A stretch of DNA of 64,000 bases from Pseudoalteromonas lipolytica (lineage in GTDB: Bacteria > Pseudomonadota > Gammaproteobacteria > Enterobacterales > Alteromonadaceae). Below the pieces are notes generated by a model. That model was not told the DNA's origin. It saw only the letters and a program-made list of their open reading frames with translations, and searched no databases. This document shows, piece after piece, positions 23,715 through 33,624 of the stretch; within the stretch, counting starts at the first letter, position 1; every line of letters starts with the position of its first letter. Position numbers and translations under genes: made by a program. The stretch lies in NCBI RefSeq assembly GCF_001306915.1, contig NZ_LJTC01000016.1:722-64721 (forward strand), written 5' to 3'.

Positions 23715-24197
23715 TTATTTGCCCAGTGCAGCTGCGATGTCTGATTCGAGCTGTTCAGGCTTTGTGAGTGGCGCATATCGCTTAATTGCTTTGCCATCTT
23801 TACCAATTAAAAATTTGGTGAAGTTCCATTTTATTTTGCGGGTGATAAACCCCGGTAACTCTGATTTTAGGTATCTAAAAACAGGGTGAGCATGTTCGCC
23901 ATTCACATCGACTTTGCTCATCATTAAAAAGCTAACGCCGTAGTTAATGAGGCAGCCTTCTTTAATTTCCTTCGCGTCCCCAGGCTCTTGTTTACCAAAT
24001 TGGTTACAAGGAAAACCAATTATTACTAAGCCTTGCTCATGATACTTTTCATGCAGTGCTTGTAAGCCTTCATATTGTGGAGTGAAGCCACATTTACTTG
24101 CAGTGTTTACAACAAGTACGACCTTGTTTTCAAAATCAGAAAAGTCAACGGATTGGCCTTGTAGGCTGGTAGCTGAGAGTTGGTGAAATTCGCTCAT
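23715..24197 (-). CDS. Glutathione peroxidase family protein
   Basis: 160 residues. NTASKCGFTPQYEGLQALHE contains the peroxidatic Cys36 in the usual motif; GFPCNQFGKQEPG and KWNFTKFLIGK supply the Gln and Trp of the active site. Bacterial members of this Cys type (BtuE-like) usually draw electrons from thioredoxin, reducing lipid and organic hydroperoxides. Single-gene unit with its own promoter. Confidence 0.94.
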   Translation of the reverse strand: MSEFHQLSATSLQGQSVDFSDFENKVVLVVNTASKCGFTPQYEGLQALHEKYHEQGLVIIGFPCNQFGKQEPGDAKEIKEGCLINYGVSFLMMSKVDVNGEHAHPVFRYLKSELPGFITRKIKWNFTKFLIGKDGKAIKRYAPLTKPEQLESDIAAALGK

Positions 24198-24304
24198 AGT
24201 GATAACTTTTTATTATTGTTGCATTGATTCTAACTTGCTTGGCATTTTTCTAAAAGGGTAAATTTTAATCAGCGGCTTTTCTTACTTGGGGATAAGCATC
24301 GCAG

Positions 24305-24604
24305 CTAACTTAAAATTATAAATAATCCCATTCCTGCCAGTGTTGTGTAGTATATGTTATGTGTTTTATAGGCCACGATAACAGACACAACAGCAGCACT
24401 TAGGTAAGGATTTTGCCAATCTAGATTTATCCCTTCGTCATTAATAAACACAATGGGCACCCAAATTGCGGTGAGTACGGCAGGGGCGCTAAAACTTAAA
24501 AATTGCTGCATTTTCGGGCCAACTTTAAATGGTAATGCGCGGTGTAAAAATAAGTAACGTGTGAAGAAGGTGATACACGCCATTAATAAAATGGTGACCA
24601 TCAT
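24305..24604 (-). CDS. AzlD-family branched-chain amino acid exporter small subunit
   Basis: 99 residues with about four hydrophobic segments and the AzlD pattern TFFTRYLFLHRALPF. The start overlaps the stop of the AzlC-type gene by four bases, so the subunits are co-translated. Together they form a two-component export system for branched-chain amino acids or analogues. Confidence 0.9.
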   Translation of the reverse strand: MMVTILLMACITFFTRYLFLHRALPFKVGPKMQQFLSFSAPAVLTAIWVPIVFINDEGINLDWQNPYLSAAVVSVIVAYKTHNIYYTTLAGMGLFIILS

Positions 24605-25320
24605 TGTGTATGCTCCTCTTTTGCTTGCCAGCGACTAATTAGATAACCCACTGTCATAGCGATAAGAGCCGCGGTGACAAGCCAAAGTTGAAAGCCCTGA
24701 CTTTTTAATAGCGTTGCAACAACGCCTGCGGTGATCACAGTAGCCAGTGTTGCAAAGTTCTTTACACCCGGAATAACTAAAGCAATAAACGTGGCAGCGA
24801 TGGCAAAATCAAGACCTAGGTGTGTTAAATCGGGAAGGAGGCTTCCTGCGACAATACCTAGCAAGGTCCAGATATTCCATGCAATATAAAAACTAAAACC
24901 GGCACTGAGTGCATAAATAAGGCGTACTTTCGTTCGGTACGCTTTGCGATGGTGCGAAAAAGCAAATAATTCATCGGTTAGTACAAAACTCACTGGCAGT
25001 CGCCAACGAAAGGGTTGATCTATGACTTTGTGGCGAATAGCTAAACCATATAAAAAGTGCCGTGAGCTAATAATGAGTGTGGTAAATAAAATAGTTAAAA
25101 GCGGCGTATTGCCTGCCATTAATTCAATCGCAACGAGCTGTGCTGAACCTGCAAATACCAACAACGACATAGCTTGTGTTTCTAGGGCACTGAAGCCATT
25201 TTGAACAGCTAACGAGCCACATAAAATTCCCCAAGGTAACACCGCAAGGCATAAGGGGAGCATGTCGAAAAATCCTTTTAGCAAGGCTCTTATTGTTGAT
25301 TTATGCATCTTATCGCTCAT
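24601..25320 (-). CDS. AzlC-family branched-chain amino acid exporter large subunit
   Basis: 239 residues, about seven membrane segments; LPWGILCGSLAVQNGFSALE and FAGSAQLVAIELMAGNTPLL are typical AzlC blocks, the latter lining the transport path. Inner membrane. First gene of the two-gene azlCD unit; divergent from cytochrome b561 with no obvious link. Confidence 0.92.
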   Translation of the reverse strand: MSDKMHKSTIRALLKGFFDMLPLCLAVLPWGILCGSLAVQNGFSALETQAMSLLVFAGSAQLVAIELMAGNTPLLTILFTTLIISSRHFLYGLAIRHKVIDQPFRWRLPVSFVLTDELFAFSHHRKAYRTKVRLIYALSAGFSFYIAWNIWTLLGIVAGSLLPDLTHLGLDFAIAATFIALVIPGVKNFATLATVITAGVVATLLKSQGFQLWLVTAALIAMTVGYLISRWQAKEEHTQ

Positions 25321-25445
25321 GTTTGTTGTTATGGCTCAGATCAAAACAGCTGAAATAGAGGTGTGTCAAAATAACTGAAGTTTGCAATAATGTATAGCCG
25401 AGCCTGTTGCTGAAATCATTAGCATCTTTTAAAGGGAAAGTTACA

Positions 25446-26096
25446 ATGTCAAAAGTTAAAGTATGGGATGGCTTTATAAGAAGCTTCCATTGGTTATTAG
25501 TTGCCGCCATCGCAACACTCTATTTTAGTGCTGAAGAAGGTATGTTGGAGCTGCATTTTACTGCAGGCTACTTCACTCTAGCGCTTATTATTACACGTCT
25601 TGTTTGGGGCATTATTGGTAGTAAAACGGCAAAGCTCTCTGCACTTATTCACTCTCCTGTTGCTGCAATTAAGTCATTTACAAGCAATGAACATAAAGCG
25701 GGTCATGGCGCAGCGGGTAGTTATATGGTGATAGCCTTTTTTGCGCTACTCATCGTACAGTTAACCTCTGGCTTAATGACCAGTGACGATATTTTAACGG
25801 ATGGCCCGCTGGTGGCGCATGTATCCTCAGATACCGTAGAGTTTGCCGGTTGGCTCCATCATTTAAACTTTGACATCTTGTTGTATGCCATTGTGTTGCA
25901 TGTATTAGCGATTGTGATTTACCGCATTAAGGGAAAAAACTTAGTGAAACCTATGCTAACGGGTAATAGTGAGCAAGTTGCGGTTACTGAGCCTGTTACT
26001 AAATCACCGTTGATAGCTTTTGTTATTTTTGCAGTGTGCTTAGTGGTGCTATTTACGACTTGGGGTGCTGAGCCGCTCAGCTATTTGCTTGGCTAG
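25446..26096 (+). CDS. Cytochrome b561-type di-heme membrane protein
   Basis: 216 residues from ATG 25446, preceded by AGGGAAAG; the earlier in-frame TTG lacks one. Four membrane helices carry candidate heme ligands: His in FIRSFHWLLVA, LHFTAGYF and the pair near WLHHLNFDILLYAIVLHVLA. WDGFIRSFHW is characteristic of the Ni/Fe-hydrogenase b-type and cytochrome b561 family that donate or accept electrons with periplasmic c-type cytochromes. The convergent neighbour encodes a cytochrome c', a possible partner. Confidence 0.9.
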   Translation: MSKVKVWDGFIRSFHWLLVAAIATLYFSAEEGMLELHFTAGYFTLALIITRLVWGIIGSKTAKLSALIHSPVAAIKSFTSNEHKAGHGAAGSYMVIAFFALLIVQLTSGLMTSDDILTDGPLVAHVSSDTVEFAGWLHHLNFDILLYAIVLHVLAIVIYRIKGKNLVKPMLTGNSEQVAVTEPVTKSPLIAFVIFAVCLVVLFTTWGAEPLSYLLG

Positions 26097-26102
26097 GTAA
26101 TC

Positions 26103-26269
26103 TAATACCAATCCGCAATAATACTTAATCATTTTGAGGGATAAAACCTGTCGCTACCTGCGTTAAAAATTTCTGATTTAGAACAAACTAAATAACGAAA
26201 TTTTTGCCTTGCTATCAACGAGGTTCTATTGCCTCAAAATAGACCACTTAATTAAGCGAATTGGTATAA
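26103..26269. repeat. MITE-like interspersed inverted repeat element
   Basis: About 165 bp bounded by ATACCAAT (26105-26112) and ATTGGTAT (26260-26267). The interior has further mirrored segments: ATTTTGAGG at 26133 against CCTCAAAAT at 26232, and AAATTTCT near 26168 against a related GAAATTTTT near 26198. No coding capacity. Elements ending in this motif recur between genes in marine Alteromonadales and Vibrionaceae. It separates two convergent cytochrome genes. Confidence 0.75.
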
Positions 26270-26275
26270 GACATT

Positions 26276-26302
26276 AAAAAAGGCGCTAATAAGCGCCTTT
26301 TT
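26276..26302. terminator. Bidirectional terminator
   Basis: Stem AAAGGCGCT / AGCGCCTTT around AATA with A and T tracts on both sides; serves the cytochrome c' gene and possibly cytochrome b561. Confidence 0.85.
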
Positions 26303-26317
26303 AGTTTAAATTTTTAA

Positions 26318-26770
26318 CTAGTCTTTGAAAGACTTATGGCAATCTTTACAGCCTTTAGCCCATGCGCCAAATGCTTTACCAATTACTTTTTTATCGCCAC
26401 TTTGCGCTGCAACTGCTAGCTCATCAGCATATTGTTGGAAAGCAACTGCTTTTTTCATAAAGGTTTCGTTGTCGCTCCATACAGCTGCAAGCGCAGATGT
26501 ATCACCTTTATCAGAACCCGCTACGAAAGCTTCCCAAGGCATTTTAGATAATGCCGCTGCATTGTTAGCACGCTTTTGAAAACGTTCTGCATCAAAAGGT
26601 ACTTTCCCTTTTAGCATATCGCCCATGTCACCAATTTGTACGCGGATCATTGAAAATGCTGCCTGACGATACTCGATTGCATCGCTTGGCTCTTCAAATA
26701 CAGAATTTGCTGAAGCGCCTAGTGCCATTGTTGAAAGCATTGCACCCACTACTAATTGTTTTAATTTCAT
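26318..26770 (-). CDS. Cytochrome c' (class II c-type cytochrome)
   Basis: 150-residue precursor with a signal peptide (MKLKQLVVGAMLSTMALGASA). The single heme site CKDCH lies at the extreme C-terminus (Cys141, Cys144, His145), which with the four-helix body and AAFSMIRVQIGDMGDMLKGK marks class II cytochromes c' / c-556. Periplasmic. Possible electron-transfer or NO-binding role by family. It converges on the cytochrome b561 gene across the repeat element. Confidence 0.93.
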   Translation of the reverse strand: MKLKQLVVGAMLSTMALGASANSVFEEPSDAIEYRQAAFSMIRVQIGDMGDMLKGKVPFDAERFQKRANNAAALSKMPWEAFVAGSDKGDTSALAAVWSDNETFMKKAVAFQQYADELAVAAQSGDKKVIGKAFGAWAKGCKDCHKSFKD

Positions 26771-26873
26771 TCCTTTTGCCCCTTAAGATGTCATAAAAGT
26801 AAACTAACTGAGTTTTATCTTAGCTCAATATAATATTCAAGTGTATTGCGGTTAATCTTAACTTAAGTTTAAT

Positions 26874-27344
26874 TTAATCATTTATATCAATATCAGCGAA
26901 GATCATGCCGCGGCGCATGCTTCTTGTTGCTAAGAAAACCTCGCATAGTAAAGATAAAAATCCACATATCAGCAGCGCCATAGCGGCCACAAAGCAGCTA
27001 GCAATTGTCACGCTCAAGTTGATAGATTGAATATGCGATAAAAATAGACACATAACCACAGCACATACTAATAAAGCACTGAGTACACTTAGACTAAATG
27101 CAATATGGATGCAGCGAGAGCGTTTCAACAGTGCCCTTAGCTCCGTTGTTAATGACTTATTGAAGTCTTCATCGGTACTGACTTTAAGCTTGCGTTCTAA
27201 CTGCCGCGCTCGATCGGTAATACGCGCCAAGCGGTTGGAAAGCACGCCTAATGTTGCTGCAATACCGGTAATTAAAAAGACGGGTGCAACAGCCGTTTGA
27301 ATTACTTTTGCCATGGTAAGAATGTTGATAACTTCTGAATTCAT
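26874..27344 (-). CDS. DUF2721 membrane protein
   Basis: 156 residues, three membrane helices. N-terminal IQTAVAPVFLITGIAATLGV then LSNRLARITDRARQLERKL, the family's conserved basic segment after the first helix. Inner membrane; role unknown. Single gene, divergent from the subtilase. Confidence 0.88.
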   Translation of the reverse strand: MNSEVINILTMAKVIQTAVAPVFLITGIAATLGVLSNRLARITDRARQLERKLKVSTDEDFNKSLTTELRALLKRSRCIHIAFSLSVLSALLVCAVVMCLFLSHIQSINLSVTIASCFVAAMALLICGFLSLLCEVFLATRSMRRGMIFADIDIND

Positions 27345-27567
27345 CAGTCTCTCCGCTCATTGTTATATTTTATTTACAGTGGTTTACAATTTAAGTTTGA
27401 CATTTAACCCATTTAAATCAGTCTGTTACAGTTTCTTTTCGGCAGAGGGATCACTTTGTTGTAACCAAGCTGTTGCTAGTTTGTGTTTTTGAGCTTTATA
27501 GTCGTCGAACAATTCTAATATCATTGAATTGAGTAAATACAATAATATAAAACTCATCCGAGGGAAA

Positions 27568-30500
27568 ATGATGTCTCCAAGTAAAATGAAGCGAACCGCT
27601 CTATCATCGGCTATTGGGTTAGCAATGATGTCTTATGGTGTTACAGCAGCAACACTTGATCTTAACAAGGGCTATGTTCCTGAAATATCTAATGTAAAAA
27701 GTTACTCTCAAGATAAAACAATTAACAATAAAACTCGCTATATTATTCAACTCGAGGATGAACCTCTTGCAACTTATAAAGGCGGAATCATCGGCCTACA
27801 GGCTACCTCTGCAGAGGTAACTGGGGAGAGTAAGCTAAATCTTTCTTCAAACCAAGCGTTAAAGTACAGCAGTTACTTAAAAGCTAAGCAAAAGAGCGTA
27901 GCTCGTGACGCTGTATCTATAAGTGGTGGAGCTGTTTCTCATACGTTTAGCACTTTATTCAATGGTGTTGTTATTGAGGGCGCTGAAGGTCAAAGAGAAG
28001 CTCTGGCTAGACTACCAGGCGTTAAAAAAGTATTCCTAGACACTGAATATCATACAGTAATGGACGCATCAATTGATGTAATCAAAGGTGTTGAAGCGTG
28101 GCAAGCATTAGGTGGTCAATCTGAAGCTGGTAAAGGTGTTAAGGTTGCGATTATTGACTCAGGTATTCGCCCTGAAAATCCTATGTTTTCAGATGTAGGT
28201 TTTACGGCTCCAGAGTTCAGTGAAGAAGAAGCTGCTTACTTAGCAACAAATCCTGATTATTGTCGAATGGATGGTGGTGAAGCTGACTTTTGTAATAACA
28301 AGTTAATTGTTGCACGTGCTTTTGGTCCAACTCCTTCTAGTGTTCATCCAGATGAGTATATTGGCTCTCCTTTAGGTTATGATGGTCACGGGACGCACGT
28401 AGCTGGTACTGCGGTTGGTAACCCAATGGAAATCACCTACCAGGGTAACAATGTGTCTATTTCTGGTGTAGCTCCTGCAGCTCAACTGATGGCATATAAA
28501 GCACTATGGCATACAGCTGATGGTCGCGGCAGTGGTACTACAACCGCGCTTATGTCTGCATTAGAAGCCGCAATTAAAGACGGCGCAGATGTTATTAATA
28601 ACTCATGGGGTGGTGGTGCAGGAGCAAACCCTGCATCAAGTGCTTACAGCGACTTATTTACAGCAGCAGAAGAAGCAGGTGTTGTTGTTGTTACTGCAGC
28701 AGGTAATGATGGTAATGGACCACAAACAATTGGCTGTCCAGGATGTATCGAGTCTGGTTTAACAGTTGCAAATACCCAAACAGGCCGATTTTTTTCGCAG
28801 CAAATTGAGGTTGATGGCGAAAGCTATTTAAGTATTGAGGGTAGTAATGGCCTATTAAAAGAAACGCTTTCTTTACCGGTTATCTCTGCACAAGTTATCG
28901 CACCAGATAACTTTGAGGGTTGCGAAGAGTTTGCGGAAGGAATTAGTTTTGCTGATTCTGTTGCGTTAATCTCTCGTGGTGCTTGTGCTTTTAGTGTTAA
29001 AGCTGAAAATGCAGCTAAAGCAGGTGCTTCTGCAGTGATTATTCACAATAATGCTGCTGGTGGTGCGATGGGGATGTCTATGGATGATGCTCCAATCCCA
29101 GCTTCAGCTATTAGCCAAGAAGATGGTTTAAGCTTAGTTGAGTTATTGAAAGAAGCAGAAGAGCCTGTTATCGCGACTCTTGATCCAAGTGTGCAAAGAA
29201 CTATCGTAGCTAAGTTCACTGATGCAGTTAATTCTTCGAGTTCACGAGGACCAAACGGTGAACCAAGCTTCCTAAAACCTGATATTGCTGCTCCAGGTAC
29301 AGACATCCTGTCTGCATACTCTCCAGATGAGGGAAATGGATTAACATTCACGGCAATCTCTGGTACTAGTATGGCTAGCCCTCATGTTGCGGGTGCAGCT
29401 GCACTTATTAAGCAAGCACACCCAGAATGGGATGCTGTACAGATCAAAACCGCTTTAATGAGTACATCGAAGATGGATGGACTTCATAAAGAAGATCTTG
29501 TCACTAAAGCAGATGCTTTTGATGTTGGTGCTGGTCGCCTAGATGTACCTAGTGCATTAAATGCGTCGCTTACATTTAGTCACGGTTCTTATGCTGATCC
29601 TAGCTGTCTAAGCGTATGTAGCTTCAAAAATACTGTGCAAAATATGAGTGACACCTCGGGAGAGTGGACAGCTAAAGTAGTTACAGACATGGATGGTGCA
29701 GAAATCTCTATATCGCCTAGCACTATCACTCTAGAAGCGAATGGTTCTGTGACGACTGGAGAAGATAATACTGAGACACGCACCGATATTGCAGAGTTTA
29801 ATTTAGATATTGACTCAACATACAATAGTGTTAAAGGTTGGAATTTTGGTCATGTTGTATGGACGCACTCTGAAACAGGTCAGGTAGCTCACCTTCCATT
29901 TGCTATATACGATAATGAAGAAACAAATGCGAGTTTCTTCACCGCTAATGTTGATGCTGATTCTTTAAACTCATCAACACCTGCGAAAGTAGGCGTTAAA
30001 TTTGCTAATTCTGGCTTTGAAAACGAATTAACCGTTAATGTTAAGCTTGATGAAAATGCAGAGCTACTTAAAGGCACTTCACCTTTAGTGGAAGTTGCAC
30101 GTGGAGCCGGTGAAGTAACTGTTAGTGAAGATAATAAAGAACTAACATGGACTGGTAAGTTAGACCCTAAAGTTATGACTCTTTCTGATGATAACTTGTT
30201 AGGTACGTTCTCTTTAGCAGAAGCTGGAGCAACAGCTGTTGCGTGCCCAAATGGTTGTGATGAATTTACGGTAACCGTTGATGCTGACTTTATCTATGAT
30301 GGAAAAGAATATTCAGCATTTACAGTTTCTGATAATGGTTTCGTTGCTGTTGGTAGTGATGTGAACGTCAGTGGTGCGTGGTCTCCGCGTGCATTCCCTA
30401 ATACTCGTACGCCAAATGGTGTTATTGCACCTTTATGGGCCGATTATGACTTAGCGGGTGGTGCAACTGGCGGTGGTGAGCTGTATATAGCAACACTTGA

Positions 30501-31275
30501 AAGTGGTCACATTGTTATTGAGTGGCATGATGTTGAAGAATACGCTAGCACTTCAGGTGATAAGTACACTTTCCAAGTTATTTTGAAAGAAGGTACGGAT
30601 GAAGTACGTATTAATTACATAGATGTTCCAGCGTTACCTTCTGCTTATTCGGCTGGCGCTGAATCTGCTGATGGTGGTGTCGGTGTTGCACTAAGTACAG
30701 TTCCAACAGGGACAGCTCTTGGTCAAGGTTATATGGTTGAGCAAACCCAAGGTGGTACAGTTGAAATTCAGTATCAAGCATTTGCGAAAGACCGTAGCAA
30801 CTATACTTCGGCAGATTCTGTAGTTACTGATGAAGAGCAAACTATCAATATCAATGTATTAGAAAATGATATGGGTGAATCTCGATTCACGTTTGATGGT
30901 AAGGCTGCTTCGGAATTAGATAATGCAGAGTTCCTTGTCCACAAAGGTGTGAAAGTTAAGGGTAGCCTTGAGTCTTCAACAGTTAAAGTTGTTTCTGCAC
31001 CAAGCAACGGTACAGCAACAGTGAAAGAAGATGGTACCATAGACTATAAACCTAATGCTCAGTTCGCAGGTGAAGATAGCTTTACTTATACTGTACGTGA
31101 GAGCTCAGGTATGGAATCAGAAGAAACAAGTGTTTCTATTGTTGTAAATGATACAATTGCTGATCCAGCTCCTGTCGTTGAAGAACCGAAGAAAAAATCT
31201 TCTTCAGGTTCACTAGCGTGGTTAACATTACTTGCTGCACCGTTCGCATTCATGCGTCGTCGTAAGCAAAAGTAA
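27568..31275 (+). CDS. Secreted subtilisin-family (S8) peptidase with PA insert and GlyGly-CTERM-like tail
   Basis: 1235 residues from ATG 27568 (27571 also possible; GAGGG just upstream). Order: signal peptide; inhibitor-like propeptide (~45-165); catalytic domain with Asp197 (VAIIDSGIRP), His274 (GHGTHVAGT) and Ser601 (GTSMASPHVAG); a PA domain inserted at ~420-545 (VALISRGACAFSVKAENAAK); beta-sandwich domains; a repeat-type Ig/cadherin-like module near 1090-1185 (VLENDMG, GTIDYKPNAQFAGEDSF). The C-terminus SSSGSLAWLTLLAAPFAF then RRRK is a GlyGly-CTERM-like sorting signal, implying type II secretion and rhombosortase cleavage. Extracellular protein degradation. Confidence 0.95.
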   Translation: MMSPSKMKRTALSSAIGLAMMSYGVTAATLDLNKGYVPEISNVKSYSQDKTINNKTRYIIQLEDEPLATYKGGIIGLQATSAEVTGESKLNLSSNQALKYSSYLKAKQKSVARDAVSISGGAVSHTFSTLFNGVVIEGAEGQREALARLPGVKKVFLDTEYHTVMDASIDVIKGVEAWQALGGQSEAGKGVKVAIIDSGIRPENPMFSDVGFTAPEFSEEEAAYLATNPDYCRMDGGEADFCNNKLIVARAFGPTPSSVHPDEYIGSPLGYDGHGTHVAGTAVGNPMEITYQGNNVSISGVAPAAQLMAYKALWHTADGRGSGTTTALMSALEAAIKDGADVINNSWGGGAGANPASSAYSDLFTAAEEAGVVVVTAAGNDGNGPQTIGCPGCIESGLTVANTQTGRFFSQQIEVDGESYLSIEGSNGLLKETLSLPVISAQVIAPDNFEGCEEFAEGISFADSVALISRGACAFSVKAENAAKAGASAVIIHNNAAGGAMGMSMDDAPIPASAISQEDGLSLVELLKEAEEPVIATLDPSVQRTIVAKFTDAVNSSSSRGPNGEPSFLKPDIAAPGTDILSAYSPDEGNGLTFTAISGTSMASPHVAGAAALIKQAHPEWDAVQIKTALMSTSKMDGLHKEDLVTKADAFDVGAGRLDVPSALNASLTFSHGSYADPSCLSVCSFKNTVQNMSDTSGEWTAKVVTDMDGAEISISPSTITLEANGSVTTGEDNTETRTDIAEFNLDIDSTYNSVKGWNFGHVVWTHSETGQVAHLPFAIYDNEETNASFFTANVDADSLNSSTPAKVGVKFANSGFENELTVNVKLDENAELLKGTSPLVEVARGAGEVTVSEDNKELTWTGKLDPKVMTLSDDNLLGTFSLAEAGATAVACPNGCDEFTVTVDADFIYDGKEYSAFTVSDNGFVAVGSDVNVSGAWSPRAFPNTRTPNGVIAPLWADYDLAGGATGGGELYIATLESGHIVIEWHDVEEYASTSGDKYTFQVILKEGTDEVRINYIDVPALPSAYSAGAESADGGVGVALSTVPTGTALGQGYMVEQTQGGTVEIQYQAFAKDRSNYTSADSVVTDEEQTININVLENDMGESRFTFDGKAASELDNAEFLVHKGVKVKGSLESSTVKVVSAPSNGTATVKEDGTIDYKPNAQFAGEDSFTYTVRESSGMESEETSVSIVVNDTIADPAPVVEEPKKKSSSGSLAWLTLLAAPFAFMRRRKQK

Positions 31276-31295
31276 TTATTTGAAAAATAAGTGAT

Positions 31296-31320
31296 AAAAG
31301 GGAGCTTCGGCTCCCTTTTT
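31296..31320 (+). terminator. Terminator of the subtilase gene
   Basis: AAAAGGGAGC / GCTCCCTTTT stem with a UUCG tetraloop, then further T. Confidence 0.95.
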
Positions 31321-31405
31321 ACATTGCTTCACAAAGGCTACTTATAAATTCACGGTTAATTACTTATATTAGGGACTTAATAATAAAAATTAATTTAGGA
31401 TCCCT

Positions 31406-33589
31406 ATGAAAGTTGGCCACTCACTTTGTCTCGCGGCACTCTCTTTAGCTATTTTAACTGCCTGTAATAAAGCTCCTGATGACTCAAATGAAAAAGATAC
31501 AATAAAACAATCGGGTGCAACTGAGTCGATTCAAATAGCAGCTCCCGTTGCTAAAAAAATACCTCATGAAATGACCATTCATGGTGACACACGTATCGAT
31601 AACTACTACTGGATGCGTGATGATGAGCGCAAAGATGCCGCTGTTATTGCTCATTTAAATGCTGAAAATGCGTATGTTGAAAGCAAATTGGCACATACTC
31701 AAACGCTACAAAACACCCTTTTCGAAGAGCTTAAAGGACGTATTGAAAAGGATGACGATACCGTACCGACAAAAAAAGGGGATTATTATTATTTCTCACA
31801 AACGCGTGGTGATGATGAATATCCGGTTTATGTGCGTAGCCAAGATAGTCAAGGAGAGGGTAAGCAAGTTATTTTAAATGTAAATGAGCTTGCTAAAAAT
31901 CATGATTACTTTGCTGTCACCGGTTTAGCTGTGAGTCCAAATGGCAATTTACTTGCTTACGGTGAAGATACAGTTAGTCGTCGCATTTACACAATTAAAG
32001 TTAAAGATTTAACCACAGGTAAAATGCTCACAGAGAGCCTTGAAGGCACGGAAGGTGATGTCGTGTGGGCTAATGACAACAAAACCTTTTACTACATCAA
32101 AAAAGACCTACAAACGCTGTTAGGCTACCAAGTATATCGCCATACGCTAGGCACCCCGCAAGCCGACGATGAACTCGTTTACGAAGAGAAAAACACCAGT
32201 TACTACACCGGTATTTACAAGAGTAAAGACCAACAAGAAATCTATATTAGTCATGGCAGCACCAGTGCTTCGGGTGTCTCGGTTATTGATGCAAATGATG
32301 TTAAAGCAATGCCGAAACGTTTTATTGAACGTGAAGCTGGGCTTGAATATGATATTCAAAAATTAGGTGATTGGTATTACATCGTTACCAATTTAAATGC
32401 GGTTAACTTCCAACTGATGAAAGTGCACCGCGATAAGGCTCATGATAAAACCAATTGGCAAACGATTATTGCTGGTCGCGATAAGGTTAAGTTTGAGGGT
32501 ATTGAGTTATTTAACAATCACTTGGTTTATGAAGAACGTGAAATGGGGCAAACCCGTATCACTATTCGTGACCTTCGCAACCAACAAGAGCAAATAGTTG
32601 CGTTTAATGATCCAACGTATATGGTTTTTAGCTATGGTAATAGTGAGTTAGATAACCCTAATTTACGTGTTTACTATTCAAGTATGACAACCCCAGGTAG
32701 TAGCTACGATATCAACCTCGAAAGTGGCGAAAAAACACTGCTTAAACAGCGTACAGTATTGGGTGATTTCAACCCGAGCAATTACACATCTGAACGCATA
32801 TATGTAACTGCGCGAGATGGTGTTGATGTTCCAGTGAGCCTTGTTTATCGAAAAGATAAGTTTAAAAAAGATGGCTCTAATCCGCTTATGCAATATGGCT
32901 ATGGTTCGTATGGTGCGACCATGGATCCAAGCTTTTCTAGTTCACGATTAAGCTTACTCGATCGTGGTTTTGTATTTGCAATTGCACATATCCGTGGCTC
33001 GCAGATGTTGGGTCGTCCTTGGTACGAAGACGGCAAGTTACTTCATAAACAAAACACCTTTAATGACTTTGTTGATGTGACTAAATCATTGGCTGCTCAA
33101 AAATATGCAGATAAAGATAATGTTTTTGCCATGGGTGGCAGTGCGGGTGGCTTACTAATGGGGGCTGTTGTAAATCAAGCGCCTGAACTTTATAAAGGAG
33201 TGATTGCGGCAGTGCCTTTTGTTGATGTGGTCACGACTATGCTAGATGACAGCTTACCACTAACAACAAATGAGTATGACGAGTGGGGTAACCCGAACGA
33301 TAAAGTCTATTACGATTATATGCTGTCGTATTCGCCGTACGACCAAGTTAAGAAACAGGCTTACCCAAATATGTTAGTCACCACCGGCTTGCATGACTCT
33401 CAAGTTCAGTATTTTGAGCCAGCAAAATGGGTTGCTAAGCTGCGTGAATATAAAACCGATGATAACCTATTGCTTTTTAAAACTGACATGGAAGCAGGTC
33501 ATGGCGGTGCTTCTGGGCGCTTTAAGAGCTTACAAGACACCGCTTTATATTACGCATTTATGCTAGATTTAGCGGGTATCGAAAAATAA
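31406..33589 (+). CDS. Oligopeptidase B-like prolyl oligopeptidase (S9A), lipoprotein
   Basis: 727 residues. Signal peptide with lipobox LTAC (Cys20), then the KIPHEMTIHGDTRIDNYYWM start of the S9A beta-propeller (~50-440) and the alpha/beta-hydrolase domain. Catalytic triad visible: Ser579 in MGGSAGGLLMGA, Asp664 in TTGLHDSQVQY, His699 in AGHGGASGRF. The EYDEWGNPND segment is typical of oligopeptidase B, which cleaves after basic residues in short peptides. The lipid anchor implies action on the periplasmic side, downstream of extracellular proteases such as its neighbour. Confidence 0.94.
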   Translation: MKVGHSLCLAALSLAILTACNKAPDDSNEKDTIKQSGATESIQIAAPVAKKIPHEMTIHGDTRIDNYYWMRDDERKDAAVIAHLNAENAYVESKLAHTQTLQNTLFEELKGRIEKDDDTVPTKKGDYYYFSQTRGDDEYPVYVRSQDSQGEGKQVILNVNELAKNHDYFAVTGLAVSPNGNLLAYGEDTVSRRIYTIKVKDLTTGKMLTESLEGTEGDVVWANDNKTFYYIKKDLQTLLGYQVYRHTLGTPQADDELVYEEKNTSYYTGIYKSKDQQEIYISHGSTSASGVSVIDANDVKAMPKRFIEREAGLEYDIQKLGDWYYIVTNLNAVNFQLMKVHRDKAHDKTNWQTIIAGRDKVKFEGIELFNNHLVYEEREMGQTRITIRDLRNQQEQIVAFNDPTYMVFSYGNSELDNPNLRVYYSSMTTPGSSYDINLESGEKTLLKQRTVLGDFNPSNYTSERIYVTARDGVDVPVSLVYRKDKFKKDGSNPLMQYGYGSYGATMDPSFSSSRLSLLDRGFVFAIAHIRGSQMLGRPWYEDGKLLHKQNTFNDFVDVTKSLAAQKYADKDNVFAMGGSAGGLLMGAVVNQAPELYKGVIAAVPFVDVVTTMLDDSLPLTTNEYDEWGNPNDKVYYDYMLSYSPYDQVKKQAYPNMLVTTGLHDSQVQYFEPAKWVAKLREYKTDDNLLLFKTDMEAGHGGASGRFKSLQDTALYYAFMLDLAGIEK

Positions 33590-33598
33590 TAACAACAC

Positions 33599-33624
33599 AG
33601 GCATCCGTGATTAAGCGGGTGCCT
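33599..33624. terminator. Hairpin between convergent genes
   Basis: AGGCATCCG / CGGGTGCCT, a 9-bp stem with one wobble, loop TGATTAAG. It overlaps the last codons of the sensor kinase gene. No strong T run, so terminator function is uncertain. Confidence 0.5.
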
